Assembly (NCBI GenBank): GCA_019636235.1
Contig: JAHBXW010000028.1
Span: 1-49,478 of the forward strand
Source: Planctomyces sp.
GTDB lineage: Bacteria > Planctomycetota > Planctomycetia > Planctomycetales > Planctomycetaceae
Length of the DNA stretch: 49,478 nt
Direction: 5' to 3'
The position numbers and the translations under genes were made by a program. Shown in pieces: positions 9,801 through 18,410 of this stretch. Below the pieces are notes generated by a model, which did not search any database, was not told the DNA's origin, and worked only from the letters and a program-made list of their open reading frames with translations. The number at the start of each line of letters is the position of its first letter. The stretch's first letter is position 1.

Positions 9801-9907
9801 CCGACGGGCTGTTGAAGGATCTGACGTTCTACGAGGCCGCGGATCTGCTGGCCTTCCTGAAATCGCTGCGGTCCGAACCGAACACCGGGACGGGCGGCGG
9901 CGATTGA
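6875..9907 (+). CDS. Exported PQQ-sugar-dehydrogenase-like propeller with three c-heme motifs
   Basis: A 1010-residue protein with a signal peptide (hydrophobic core LLFLLIVAG, likely cleavage after ALA-Q). Residues of about 45-430 resemble the soluble glucose/sorbosone dehydrogenase propeller: AEQGGRVFAID, AYGFRNPWKMSFD, WVGDVGWELWE, GTYIFGDWETRRIW. The remainder holds c-type heme sites CLVCH (596-600), CAHCH (675-679) and CRTCH (879-883). The last lies in a C-terminal domain of the Pirellula/Verrucomicrobium heme-binding type, ending with TSLMPDGLLKDLTFYEAADL. A periplasmic oxidoreductase passing electrons from a sugar-like substrate to its own hemes is likely; substrate and PQQ dependence are unproven. 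nadB follows on the same strand after 14 bp. Confidence 0.88.
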   Translation: MCRDRDLSILAAAGRRAAPLLFLLIVAGDALAQIPTRREPWTTSRVVGSPEPLPEYRAPRLFPDVAFDHPVALEMPPGDDRWWVAEQGGRVFAIDPEGRGRARLALDLREALAQRDLPEPRRFDALYGLAFHPKFAENRECFLAYTVVSGAPGEHLVDGTRVSRFKVTSDDPPVIDPDSEQIVLTFLEGGHNGACLVFGPDGCLYISSGDAEGPSPPDIRKTGQDNTDLLSAILRIDVDQQTGDAAYRIPDDNPFLGLPNVLPEIWAYGFRNPWKMSFDRQTGELWVGDVGWELWELVHRVERGGNAGWSIVEGRQPVHADIDPGPSPITPPVIELPHTMAASVTGGFVYRGRKFPELEGTYIFGDWETRRIWAWRATDWPPPGRGSAEHPQLVDLIEPTVRIVAFGEDHDGELVLLDYDSGTLHGLERAPAPSGDAAPAFPRRLSETGLFEDVAAHQVAAGVEPFDVRAAQWSDGALAERFIALPGDSPVVWHRESVEIPGSMFRRTLEFPPGAVLMKTLCLPPEADQPPLRIETQLLHFDGRQWRGYAFRWNDDQSDADLVPAEGDETILSVADPATESGRRTLHWTFASRSQCLVCHNSWAEYTLGFNGLQLANDSEAARRGRQFADALLVRGEPDGRRVAATIDGGSPLVDPFDESRPVEARARSYLHANCAHCHQSGAGGSVQIDLRVAASGEELKAIDEPPLQGTFGIDDARIIAPGDPWRSVLLLRMAKCGRGRMPHLASERPHDAALGLLERWINEMPGDDSAASPPATIEIPGVATDDRAAAIARELSASPGAALQWSRRLNAAPAELRRDVLAAAAASTNDVARDVFAPWLPEPPADRVGPLPRPRLILSRSGDAARGRAIYERESLNCRTCHRIDGTGGLVGPDLSGIGRRPRNELLESLLDPSRSIDPKYAAWAAQTNDGRAWQGVLVSRTADAVELRDARGEVIRIAADDIEALRVQRTSLMPDGLLKDLTFYEAADLLAFLKSLRSEPNTGTGGGD

Positions 9908-9921
9908 GCCTTGAGAGATCG

Positions 9922-11547
9922 ATGCCCGAGATGACGCTCGCGCCGCGACGGCGCTACCTGGTGCAGTTCGACCCCAAGCGCATTCCGCACATGTTCGCGG
10001 ACGTGCTGATCCTGGGCGCGGGGATCGCCGGCGTGCGGGCGGCACTGGCCGTCGACCCCGGGTTGCGGGTGGTCGTGATCAGCAAGGACCGGGCGGACCT
10101 GTCGAACAGCGCCTGGGCACAGGGCGGAATCGCCGGCGTGCTCGATCCGGCCGACAACATCCGCAACCACGCGGCCGACACGATCGCCGTCGGCGCCGGG
10201 CTGTGCGATCCCGAGGTCGTCGAGTCGGTCGTTGCGGCGGCGCCGCAGCTGATTCACGAGCTGGAGCAGTTCGGCGCGGTGTTCGACCAGGAGAACGGAC
10301 GACTCGCGCTGACGATGGAGGGCGGTCATTCCCATCCGCGCGTCGCCCACGCACTGGGGGACGCCACCGGCAAAGAGGTCATGCGGGCCCTCATCGAGCG
10401 GATGCGCGGCGCCGGCTCCGTCGACATCTGGGAGCGGACCTTCACGATCGACCTCCTGACGTACGACGGCGAGTGCCGCGGCGCGCTCGTCTGGAACGCC
10501 AGCCATGGCAAGACGTTCGTCTGGGCCAAGCAGACGATCGTCTGCACGGGGGGCGCTGGACGCCTGTATCGCGAGACGACCAATCCCGAGATCGCCACCG
10601 CCGACGGCCACGCCGCCGCGTTCCGGGCCGGCGCCAGAGTCCGCGACATGGAATTCATGCAGTTCCATCCCACGGTGCTGTACATCGCCGGCAGTTCCCG
10701 GCACCTGATCACCGAGGCGGCTCGCGGCGAGGGGGGACGGCTTGTCGACGCGCAGGGGACGCGGTTTATGGGGGACTACGACCCCCGCATGGAACTCGCC
10801 CCGCGGGACATCGTCAGCCGGGCCATCACCAGCCAGATGGACAAGACGCGGCACCCCTGCGTGTACCTCGACCTCCGACATCTGCCGACGGCGCTGGTGG
10901 CCGAACGGTTCCCGCACATTCGGCAATTGTGCCGCGATTTCGGGCTGGATCTGGCCCACGACCTGATCCCCGTCCGCCCCGGGGCGCACTACATGATCGG
11001 CGGCGTGACGGTCGACCTGGAGGGGCGGACTTCGGTGCCGGGGTTGTGGGCGGCCGGCGAGGTCACGTCCTCCGGCCTGCATGGCGCCAACCGCCTGGCG
11101 TCGAACAGTCTGCTGGAAGGGCTGTTCTACGGGCTGCGCTGCGGACAGGGGGCGTCAGCGGCCGCGCTCGAAATTCCCGATCGGTTCAGCGCGGTGCCGA
11201 TCGACTCGCGCGTCGACGACGGCGCTCACGACGACGAGGAACTGAACCTGCAGGACCTACGGAACTCGCTGGCCAGCCTGATGGTTCGCAACGTCGGCAT
11301 CCGCCGGGACGCCGACGGGCTGCAGCAGGCGGCCCAGCAGGTCGAATTCTGGGAGCGTTACGCCGCGACGCGGGAGTTCCAGTCGATCGCCGGCTGGGAG
11401 ACGCAGAACATGCTGCTGACGGCGCGGCTGATGATCACGGCGGCCGCGGCCCGGGAAGAAAGCCGGGGGGTGCACTATCGCAGCGATTTCCCGGACAGCC
11501 GGCCGGGCGCGGGAGAGCACGTGACTCTCAGCTCCGGCGGATGTTGA
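9922..11547 (+). CDS. nadB: L-aspartate oxidase
   Basis: A 541-residue FAD enzyme that oxidises L-aspartate to iminoaspartate, the first step of de novo NAD synthesis. It has the N-terminal dinucleotide motif GAGIAG (32-37), the substrate-loop SNSAWAQGGIAGV, a TGGAGRLYRETTNP segment and EFMQFHPT. The catalytic-region LAPRDIVSRAI (Arg295) and the FAD-binding HGANRLASNS (387-396) follow, with a helical C-terminal domain. The open frame extends 276 bp upstream inside the preceding gene; ATG 9922 is chosen because family similarity begins shortly after it and it clears that gene's stop by 14 bp. nadA and nadC are not in the window. A sdhA/frdA identity is unlikely given length and the GANRLASNS context. 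Confidence 0.95.
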   Translation: MPEMTLAPRRRYLVQFDPKRIPHMFADVLILGAGIAGVRAALAVDPGLRVVVISKDRADLSNSAWAQGGIAGVLDPADNIRNHAADTIAVGAGLCDPEVVESVVAAAPQLIHELEQFGAVFDQENGRLALTMEGGHSHPRVAHALGDATGKEVMRALIERMRGAGSVDIWERTFTIDLLTYDGECRGALVWNASHGKTFVWAKQTIVCTGGAGRLYRETTNPEIATADGHAAAFRAGARVRDMEFMQFHPTVLYIAGSSRHLITEAARGEGGRLVDAQGTRFMGDYDPRMELAPRDIVSRAITSQMDKTRHPCVYLDLRHLPTALVAERFPHIRQLCRDFGLDLAHDLIPVRPGAHYMIGGVTVDLEGRTSVPGLWAAGEVTSSGLHGANRLASNSLLEGLFYGLRCGQGASAAALEIPDRFSAVPIDSRVDDGAHDDEELNLQDLRNSLASLMVRNVGIRRDADGLQQAAQQVEFWERYAATREFQSIAGWETQNMLLTARLMITAAAAREESRGVHYRSDFPDSRPGAGEHVTLSSGGC

Positions 11548-11548
11548 C

Positions 11549-11565
11549 GGCCGGAGCGTCCGGCC
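11549..11565. terminator. Hairpin between convergent nadB and rsfS
   Basis: A perfect 7-bp stem with a 3-base loop (GGCCGGA-GCG-TCCGGCC) starts two bases past the nadB stop, in the 56-bp gap between two convergent genes. It could end transcription from either side, but no T-run follows on either strand, so it is only a candidate. Confidence 0.4.
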
Positions 11566-11603
11566 TTGGGGGTCGGATGCGCGGGGGCTGGGCCCCGCGC
11601 GGC

Positions 11604-12032
11604 TCACCGCGCGACGGCGGACCAGTCTTCGACGCGGACGGCGTCCGCCCACAGGTTCTCGAGGTCGTACATCGTCCGGGAACCAGGATTCAGGACGTGC
11701 AGGACGACATCACCGTAGTCCTGGACGATCCACGATCCGGACTGCAGCCCTTCGACTCCCCGGCGCTCGGAACCGAGAGCCTTCATCACGTCGTCAGCGC
11801 CTTCGGCGATCGCTCGCATCTGCCGGGGATTGCCGCCGGTGGTGATGACGAAGAAGTCGAACAGCGGGGTGATGTTGGAGACGTCGAGGATCACCGTGTC
11901 CTTGCCGCGGAAGTCCTCGCAGGCGTTCGCACAGGCGATGGCCTGCTCACGGCTGCGGGCGACGGCGGCGCGGCGGTCCGGCATCCGGACGCGGGGCCTG
12001 GTCGATTCGACGGGCGTCACGACGGGCATCAT
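11604..12032 (-). CDS. rsfS: Ribosomal silencing factor RsfS
   Basis: A 142-residue RsfS/Iojap (DUF143) protein, which binds ribosomal protein uL14 and blocks joining of the subunits when nutrients are scarce. Diagnostic segments are DTVILDVSNITPLFDFFVI, TTGGNPRQMRAIAE, the EGLQSGSWIVQDYGDVVLHV stretch and a closing YDLENLWADA. A 20-residue unstructured, basic N-terminal extension precedes the domain. The start is backed by GGAGA eight bases upstream; two ATGs stand in tandem. The gene is convergent with nadB, and its usual partners nadD and obgE are not adjacent. Confidence 0.93.
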   Translation of the reverse strand: MMPVVTPVESTRPRVRMPDRRAAVARSREQAIACANACEDFRGKDTVILDVSNITPLFDFFVITTGGNPRQMRAIAEGADDVMKALGSERRGVEGLQSGSWIVQDYGDVVLHVLNPGSRTMYDLENLWADAVRVEDWSAVAR

Positions 12033-12535
12033 TCAGGAATCTCCATGAGTGAGACGGGGCGGCGACGCACCGCCCGGACTGGCGCCGACGAGCAGGAGCA
12101 AACCATATGCCTCTGCGTCCGCGGGGCCCTCAAAAACCAAATCCCGCCGGGGATCGACGGCGGCGGGCCGCAGCGTCGAACTCCAACGGGATCAACGATG
12201 CTTCGGCTCAAACCGGACTGACCTCCCGATCACGAGGTTCGCCTGAACCCCGCGCGTTTGGGGAATCGCTGAAACGGCGGCTGTCGTCCGCCGAGTATAG
12301 ACAGCACCGGGGTGCGGACTTCGTTTCCGGCGAGCCTGCGCGCCGCCGGCCACGGTTCGACCCCCGTCCCGTCACCGCTATCCTTCCATCTGCCCGGTGT
12401 TCCGACAAGACAGGATCGACGGCGATTCCGTGGATTCCGGGTGAAGATTCCCACAGGCTGCGGTTCACGAGTTCCACGGGGACGATCGCCCGGCGACGGC
12501 CCCCGAGTCACACCGATCGATCGGGGAGCAGACCC
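12033..12535. other. Non-coding region between rsfS and the next secreted protein gene
   Basis: About 500 bp between divergent genes. Short open frames cross it (for example 12045-12221, 58 codons), but none has coding-like composition along its length or a recognisable motif. A TATA-like run (AGTATAGACAG) sits near 12294-12304 without a convincing -35 box. GGGGAG at 12522-12527 is the ribosome-binding site of the downstream gene. Confidence 0.5.
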
Positions 12536-14233
12536 ATGTTGAGTTGCCGACGCCTGCCGGCGTGGATGGCCAGCCTGTTGTTGATCGCGGGCTTCGGCCT
12601 GCCTGTCGCCGCCCAGGAATCGACCACCAGGCCCGCTCCCAAAGTCCCCTTCGCGGTCATCAACGTCGCTAGCGCCGAACGGCTGCTCAGCGACACGGAA
12701 TTCCTGTTCCAGATGATCGACCGCCCGGACGTGTTCGACTTCGTCAAGGGGCTCATCGGCGACCGCGCCGGCGACCTCAAGGGCATGGACCGCACCAAGC
12801 CGCTGGGCGTGATGCTGTTCCTGGAATCGGGGCTGCCTCCCCGGCCCATGCCCGTCACCTATGTGCCCGCCAGCAACATGCTGCAGCTCATGCAGACGTT
12901 CGAGCTCGGCCCGGTGACGCCCCGCAAAGTCAGCGAAACGCGGTATGAGATCGAAGGCCTCGACTTCCGCGGACCCGACTCCACCCAGCTCGCCGAGTTC
13001 CGCGATGGCTACGCCATCATCACCGCCAGCCGCGAACTCATCGACGCCGAGCTCCCGGACCCCGTCGAGTTCAACCAGGCCCTGACCTCCCGGTACGACA
13101 TCGCCATCTCCCTGCGGATCAAGAGCATTCCGCCCATTCTCCGGGACGTGTTCCTGGGTTTCCTCCGCACGCAGACGCAGAACGAACTCCAGCGCCGCAA
13201 CGACGAGCCGGAAGGCGCCTATCGCGCCCGCAAGGCCCAGGGGCTGAACACCCTCGAATCCATCGAAGAACTGTTGACCCAGTGCGACCAGTTCACGATC
13301 GGCTGGGACGGCAACCAGGAACTCCGCAAGGGCGTCCTGGAATTGAACATTCAGGCCGCGCCCGACAGCGATTACGCCAAGTCGCTGAAGGACCTCGCCG
13401 GCCGCGGCAGCTTCTTCCACGTTGCTCAGGAGGACGAGGGCAAGCCGTTGACCGTCTCCATCTCCTGGCAGATGAACAAGCGCGAGAAGAAGACGTCGCT
13501 GGAGATGATCGAGGCGGCGCGGATGGAGGCCAATCGCCTGCTGCCCGAGCAGATGCTCGACACGACCGGGGCCAACACGCTCTGCGACGTGCTGCAGGCG
13601 ACGGCCGAAGCCGGCCATCTGGACGGGTTCGTGCAGGTCAACTCGCCCTCGCCGGGCGCATTCGTCGTGACGGGCGGACTCAAGCTGCAGGGGGCCGACG
13701 CCGCTTCGACCGGCCTGACGCAGCTCCTTTCCGAAATCTCCAAGGCGCCGGACGTCAAGGGCCTGGACCTGAACGTCGAATCGCACCAGGGGGTGAATTT
13801 CCATCGGATCGCCCCCGAAGGCGAGGACGAGGGCGCCCAGCGGTTCTTCGGCGACCAGCCCGCGTTCTGGTTCGGCGCCGGCCAGCGGGCGCTGTGGTTC
13901 ACCGTCGGCGCCGGCGAGGCGCTGCCCACGCTGCGCGACACGATGGACGCGGTCCTCAGTTCCGGCCCGCCGCCGGGGGGCGAATCGACGCCATTCGTGC
14001 TGGTGTTCCGGCAGAGCCCCTGGATGGCGCTGCAGCGGCCCGAGGGGGAGAACCGCAGACGCGACATCGGGCGGGAGCTGGCGACAGAGGCCTTCAGCTC
14101 GGCCGGTGATGCGCTGCGCGTCGAAACCCGCCCGCTGGAGAACGGCATCCGCACCCGCGTGGAACTCGACGAAGGCTTCCTGCGCTGGCTGGCCCTGTTC
14201 CTCGCCCGGCAGTACGACCGCAGCCTGCTGTGA
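12536..14233 (+). CDS. Secreted protein of unknown function
   Basis: A 565-residue protein that I cannot assign to a named family. It starts with a clear Sec signal (MLSCRRLPAWMASLLLIAGFG, cleavage near VAA-Q) and has no further membrane span. The mature part is mixed alpha/beta with no Cys clusters, heme sites or obvious catalytic motif. Recurrent phrases such as FAVINVASAERLLSDTEF, DGYAIITASRELID and AFWFGAGQRALWFTVGAGE suggest a repeated fold of about 200 residues. The open frame runs 429 bp further upstream. ATG 12536 is preferred because of GGGGAG nine bases before it and the signal peptide right after it. The gene is convergent with the Lpt-like gene, with 52 bp between stops. Confidence 0.8.
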   Translation: MLSCRRLPAWMASLLLIAGFGLPVAAQESTTRPAPKVPFAVINVASAERLLSDTEFLFQMIDRPDVFDFVKGLIGDRAGDLKGMDRTKPLGVMLFLESGLPPRPMPVTYVPASNMLQLMQTFELGPVTPRKVSETRYEIEGLDFRGPDSTQLAEFRDGYAIITASRELIDAELPDPVEFNQALTSRYDIAISLRIKSIPPILRDVFLGFLRTQTQNELQRRNDEPEGAYRARKAQGLNTLESIEELLTQCDQFTIGWDGNQELRKGVLELNIQAAPDSDYAKSLKDLAGRGSFFHVAQEDEGKPLTVSISWQMNKREKKTSLEMIEAARMEANRLLPEQMLDTTGANTLCDVLQATAEAGHLDGFVQVNSPSPGAFVVTGGLKLQGADAASTGLTQLLSEISKAPDVKGLDLNVESHQGVNFHRIAPEGEDEGAQRFFGDQPAFWFGAGQRALWFTVGAGEALPTLRDTMDAVLSSGPPPGGESTPFVLVFRQSPWMALQRPEGENRRRDIGRELATEAFSSAGDALRVETRPLENGIRTRVELDEGFLRWLALFLARQYDRSLL

Positions 14234-14285
14234 CATTGAGCGGGGGCGCCGTAGATCGGGGGGCGCCGCGGCGTTCCATGGTCCG

Positions 14286-17200
14286 TCAGTGCGCGCCGTT
14301 GAACGACCCCGCCCCGACGACTTTCACGCTCCGCGACGCCGGCTTGACCTCGATCGTCCCTCCCGACGCCGAGTAGCGCTCCCGCGCGCCCGACTCCGGC
14401 TCGAAGTACACCGACGCCTTCTCCGTCCCCCGGCCCCGCAGCGTCAGCAGGTCCTTCGCCTGCTCGTAGCTCATCTGGTGCGCGTTCGCGTGCACGGAAC
14501 GCCCCTCCAAGACCGACCGCCCCTCCGCTTCCAGACTCACCAGAAACGGACGGTCCGCCTGCTGGCTGTCCGTCAGCAGAATCTTCAGGACGTCGCACTG
14601 CATGCAGGCCGCGCGCTCCGATGAGGCGCTGGTGCGCGACAGGTCCTGCCGCTCGAACGGGACATTGGCCTTCTCCACGGGCGCGTAGATCGCGGTCACC
14701 CGTTCGCTGATCTCCGCGTACTGTTGATGAATGTTCCCTTTCACGTTCCCCTTGAACTGCAGGTGCGCGTACGTCCAGGGGAGCTCGCGCGATTCCGCGG
14801 GCCGGTTCGCGGACGCCGTGGGCTGCGGCGTCAGGCTGAGCTGCATGCCCCCCTTCCGCCATTCATCGACCCGCCCCTCGCCGTCCGCGGTGAACTCGCC
14901 CGACTTGAGATCGATCAGGCAGCGCCCCACGTTCGCCTCGAGATGCCGCACGAGCTGGCTCTTGTTGAACTCGTGCATGTTGATCGTCACCCGCTCCCGG
15001 CATTCCAGCGTCTGAATCTCCGGCGGCGCGGCGGCGGACTCATCGCGGAACGACACCGGCCGGTCCATCACGGCGATCAGCTCCTGGCAGTGCAGCCGGC
15101 TTTGATCCAGCTTGACGACGACATCCCGCGTGAAGGTCGCCCGGCGGCCGTCGAACGTCAGCCCGTCCAGAGATGTGATGTCCACCCGCAGCGCGGCGTC
15201 CATCTGCCGGCCCAGCAGGTCGGCCCGGGCCGGCAGCTGCAGCAGCGATCGGCCGATCACCTGCACGCGCGTCGCCGCGCGATCCACCTGAATCTCCGGC
15301 CCCTCGAGGTGCAGCTCCCCGGAATGAAAGTGGGCCCGTTCCGAGCCCGCCTTCCGGCCCCCCCAGAGCGTCGCCACCTGCTGCTCGCCGCCGAGGTTTG
15401 TGAGCGTCAGTCGCTGCCCCGTCATCAGCAGCGCGTCTCCGGCGGCTCCCTTTTTCTCCGAGGCGGCGCGTTCGATCCGCAGATTGTCCTCGGCGATCAC
15501 TGATCGCGGCCCCGCGTCCATTGTCTCCGGATCGACGATCACCTCGGCGGTGATCCGTCCGGCCTGCAGCACCCAGGGCACGCTAAGCTTGTCCCGGTCG
15601 CCGCGGGAACCCTCGTCCCTGGGCGAGTTGTCCTCCGCCGTTGCAATCACGGGGGGCCTCCCCGCGGTCAGACTCACGTCCAGCGTCGCGGCCTTGCCCG
15701 CCGCCGCCGGACCGTCGAACAAGACGCCGCCATCCGCCCGGATCCGCCGCACCGGCAACCCTTCCGGCGCGGTCGTCGGTTCCGACGTTGACGCCAGTCG
15801 ACTGACGGCCGCAACGGGAACCCACAGCCTCAACCGCTGAGTCGTCAGCGCCCCGAGTTCGCCGAGAACCACCTGCACGTCGCCGTTCAGGTCGATCACG
15901 CGATCATCCGCCGCTTCCTGTGAGGCCGGCTCGGGGTCGGGCCGGTATTCCATGCGTCGCCGCCAGTCCGCTGTCAGGACCAGTTCCCCGGTGGCCGCGT
16001 CGCTGTGCTCGATCCGTCCCCGTCCCTCGCCGAGCGCCCACGCGAGCTGCTGACGCTCGTCGAGGCCCAGCATCAGTCGTTTGGCGAGCAACCGCGTCGG
16101 CCCGTAATCGACGACGCCCGCCTCCGGATCGGTCAAAGCCAGGAGCCGCTGGAAAGCGTCGAACTGCAGCGTCTGGGCGTTGGCGGTGACGCCAAAGCCC
16201 TGCGAGGTGAAATTCACCCGCTCCTGCGGTTCGCCGCGCCGCGGCGATGGCGCTGTCGCCACGAGGTAGTGGAATTTCAGGCTGGCCAGAGACCGCATCT
16301 TCTGCGACCAGACGGAGGCGTTCTCCGCCGATGCCGGCACGACGCCGCCCGGACCGTCCCCATCCGCCAGCGCTCTCCCCGCCTGTGGGTCTTCGTCGAA
16401 CCGCAGCTCCAGCCTGGGGCAGCGCAGCACGTTCTTGGTCGACGCCGCGTCGTCCCGCCCTTCCCGATGCACGACGATCACATTCCGGTCGAAGCTCGCG
16501 ATCCGGTCGGTGCGGTCGAACTCGAATGCCCCGTCGCAGGAAATCAGCACGGGCGTCGGACGGCCGTCCTGCTCGTACTGCATCTCGCAGCGCACGTCGC
16601 TGCGCAGCGTCAGCCGTTCGAAATCCGCGATCTGCGGCAGGCCGTCCCCGAGGAGTTCGCCGACGCCGGGCACCAGCAGCAGCGAAAAGCCCCGGGCGCT
16701 GCCGGAGGCGCGGCTGGGCGAATCGGCCGTCGGCCCGTAGGCGAACCGCAGAGGCTCGTCGCTGTACAGCGTGCGGGTCTGCTCGGAGAAGTTGAAGCTG
16801 GCGCCGTCGAGGACAAGTCCGTTCGGCCCGCGGACGTACACCTCGCCTTCCAGCGCGGCGCCCACGATCCGCCCGGGGTCGGCGCCCGACAGTTCAAACC
16901 GGTTCTGAAAGGTGAGCCGCGCCGCCGCGGCCGACATCACGTACGGCGTCTGCTCCGGATGCCGCTCGTCCCGCCAGATCAGCGCAAACGGGGCGAACCG
17001 GACCTTGTTCCGCTCCGTGTCGTCCACGACCTCGTAGTCGTCCGCGAACAGATAGGCCTGCTCGCCGCGCTGCCACACAATCGGCGCTTCCGCGGCCCAG
17101 TCCGCGTGTCCCAGGTGCTCCCGCGCCGCGGAACTCGCGGCATGCGGCGTCGGCGGCGCGCCGGCCGTGCGCATCGTCAGCGGACGCGGAGGCGCCTGCC

Positions 17201-17291
17201 GCGCAATGACCGGCGTCAACGCCCATGTGTACAGCCGCGCCGCGCCCCCGAACAGGACGATGATGCACAGCGTCAGCAGCCAGCGCGGCAT
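14286..17291 (-). CDS. Giant LptC/LptA-like LPS transport protein
   Basis: A 1001-residue protein with one N-terminal membrane anchor (LLTLCIIVLFGGAARLYTWAL, about 4-24) and a long periplasmic part rich in short beta-strands. Near residue 160 a segment resembles LptC/OstA repeats (VLDGASFNFSEQTRTLYSDE). The C-terminal 100 residues resemble LptA (HANAHQMSYEQAKDLLTLRG, then a closing strand-rich segment). In Gram-negative bacteria LptC and LptA are separate proteins of about 190 residues forming the periplasmic bridge for lipopolysaccharide; here one chain several times longer seems to supply the beta-jellyroll. It lies 34 bp behind kdsD, which makes a Kdo precursor. GGAG precedes the ATG. The assignment rests on fold-like similarity and context. 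Confidence 0.7.
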   Translation of the reverse strand: MPRWLLTLCIIVLFGGAARLYTWALTPVIARQAPPRPLTMRTAGAPPTPHAASSAAREHLGHADWAAEAPIVWQRGEQAYLFADDYEVVDDTERNKVRFAPFALIWRDERHPEQTPYVMSAAAARLTFQNRFELSGADPGRIVGAALEGEVYVRGPNGLVLDGASFNFSEQTRTLYSDEPLRFAYGPTADSPSRASGSARGFSLLLVPGVGELLGDGLPQIADFERLTLRSDVRCEMQYEQDGRPTPVLISCDGAFEFDRTDRIASFDRNVIVVHREGRDDAASTKNVLRCPRLELRFDEDPQAGRALADGDGPGGVVPASAENASVWSQKMRSLASLKFHYLVATAPSPRRGEPQERVNFTSQGFGVTANAQTLQFDAFQRLLALTDPEAGVVDYGPTRLLAKRLMLGLDERQQLAWALGEGRGRIEHSDAATGELVLTADWRRRMEYRPDPEPASQEAADDRVIDLNGDVQVVLGELGALTTQRLRLWVPVAAVSRLASTSEPTTAPEGLPVRRIRADGGVLFDGPAAAGKAATLDVSLTAGRPPVIATAEDNSPRDEGSRGDRDKLSVPWVLQAGRITAEVIVDPETMDAGPRSVIAEDNLRIERAASEKKGAAGDALLMTGQRLTLTNLGGEQQVATLWGGRKAGSERAHFHSGELHLEGPEIQVDRAATRVQVIGRSLLQLPARADLLGRQMDAALRVDITSLDGLTFDGRRATFTRDVVVKLDQSRLHCQELIAVMDRPVSFRDESAAAPPEIQTLECRERVTINMHEFNKSQLVRHLEANVGRCLIDLKSGEFTADGEGRVDEWRKGGMQLSLTPQPTASANRPAESRELPWTYAHLQFKGNVKGNIHQQYAEISERVTAIYAPVEKANVPFERQDLSRTSASSERAACMQCDVLKILLTDSQQADRPFLVSLEAEGRSVLEGRSVHANAHQMSYEQAKDLLTLRGRGTEKASVYFEPESGARERYSASGGTIEVKPASRSVKVVGAGSFNGAH

Positions 17292-17325
17292 CCCTGTCCT
17301 GCTCCTGACCTCGCGTCGCGATCCG

Positions 17326-18339
17326 TCAACCCGCCGCCGCCGGCGTCCAGCCGATCAGATCGGTGATGTCGATCAATCCCACCGGCTGACCCGCTCCATT
17401 GACCACGGGTATCTCGCTCACCTTCCGGCGCGACAGCAGCTCCACCGCCTCGGCCAGCGTCGCCGTCTCGGGAATCGTCACCGGGGTCCGCGTCATCACG
17501 CTCTCAATCGGGCCATCCAGCGCGCCGTCCCGGCGACGCTCCAGCAACCGCGCCAGATCGCTGTCCGTGAACACGCCCCGCAGACATCCCGCGGAATCCA
17601 GCAGCAGCACCAGGCCGCTTCGCCGCGCCGCCGGCACATGGGCCGCGAACGCCTCCCGAACCGTGCATTCGCAGCTCGCCGTCCGCACCTGCGAAAGCGG
17701 CCGCATCGCATCCGTCACGCGCGTCAGCTGACGCCCCAGGCTGCCCGCCGGATGCAGCGCCGCAAAGTGCTGCGGACCGAACCCCCGCTGCCGGCTCGTC
17801 ACCAGCGCCAGCGCGTCGCCGATCGCCAGCATGGCCGTCGTCGTCGCCGTGGGCGCCAGTCCATGCGGCCCCGCCTCGCGAAGCTTGCCGTAGCAGATCA
17901 CCACCCGGGCGCTCTGCGCCAGCGCGCTTGAGGCGGCCCCCGTAACGGCGATGATCGGCGAACCGATCTTCCGGATCGACGGCAGCAATCGCGTCAGCTC
18001 TTCCGTCTCGCCGCTGTTGGAAAACGCCAGCACGACATCCCGGGCATGCAGCGTCCCGAGGTCGCCATGCATGGCCTCCGCCGGATGCAGGAAGTGCGCC
18101 CGCGTGCCCGTCGACGACAGCGTCGCTGCGATCTTCTGGCCGATCAGGCCGGCCTTGCCCATCCCCGTCACCACGACGCTGCCGGTCGTCGCCAGCAGCA
18201 GATCGACGGCCTCGCAGAACCGCGTATCCAGGCCCCTCGAGACTTCGAGCAGCGCATCCGCCTCGCGCCGGATCACGTCGCGCGCATCCCGCAACTGATC
18301 GAGCTGCGTGTGGGGGATGATCTGTTCGGCCGCGGACAT
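17326..18339 (-). CDS. kdsD: Arabinose-5-phosphate isomerase (KpsF/GutQ family)
   Basis: A 337-residue enzyme interconverting ribulose-5-phosphate and arabinose-5-phosphate, the first committed step to Kdo of LPS. The SIS domain shows TGMGKAGLIGQKIAATLSSTG (Lys62), HPAEAMHGDLG (Glu88) and SNSGETEEL (Glu111). It also has the conserved histidine segment LHPAGSLGR. Two CBS domains follow (about 205-337), the second containing the NGAGQPVGLIDITDLIGW segment. The longer open frame to 18603 is not needed: ATG 18339 has GGAAG upstream and begins at the usual family position. The gene is co-directional with the Lpt-like gene, 34 bp ahead of it. Confidence 0.94.
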   Translation of the reverse strand: MSAAEQIIPHTQLDQLRDARDVIRREADALLEVSRGLDTRFCEAVDLLLATTGSVVVTGMGKAGLIGQKIAATLSSTGTRAHFLHPAEAMHGDLGTLHARDVVLAFSNSGETEELTRLLPSIRKIGSPIIAVTGAASSALAQSARVVICYGKLREAGPHGLAPTATTTAMLAIGDALALVTSRQRGFGPQHFAALHPAGSLGRQLTRVTDAMRPLSQVRTASCECTVREAFAAHVPAARRSGLVLLLDSAGCLRGVFTDSDLARLLERRRDGALDGPIESVMTRTPVTIPETATLAEAVELLSRRKVSEIPVVNGAGQPVGLIDITDLIGWTPAAAG

Positions 18340-18410
18340 CGACGCTTCCTTGCAGGGGGCGGCCGGGAGTCCGGCTGCGGCGGAAGCGCCGTCGCCAACG
18401 CTCCGCAGAT

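Noticed and set aside
12045-12221. Open frame of 58 codons with AGGA-like sequence upstream
   Set aside because: No domain, mixed codon choice, and it ends without relation to the next gene; probably chance.
14245-14267. Repeated GGCGCC words between convergent genes as a possible terminator
   Set aside because: Each word is itself a palindrome and the pair gives no good hairpin with a T-run.
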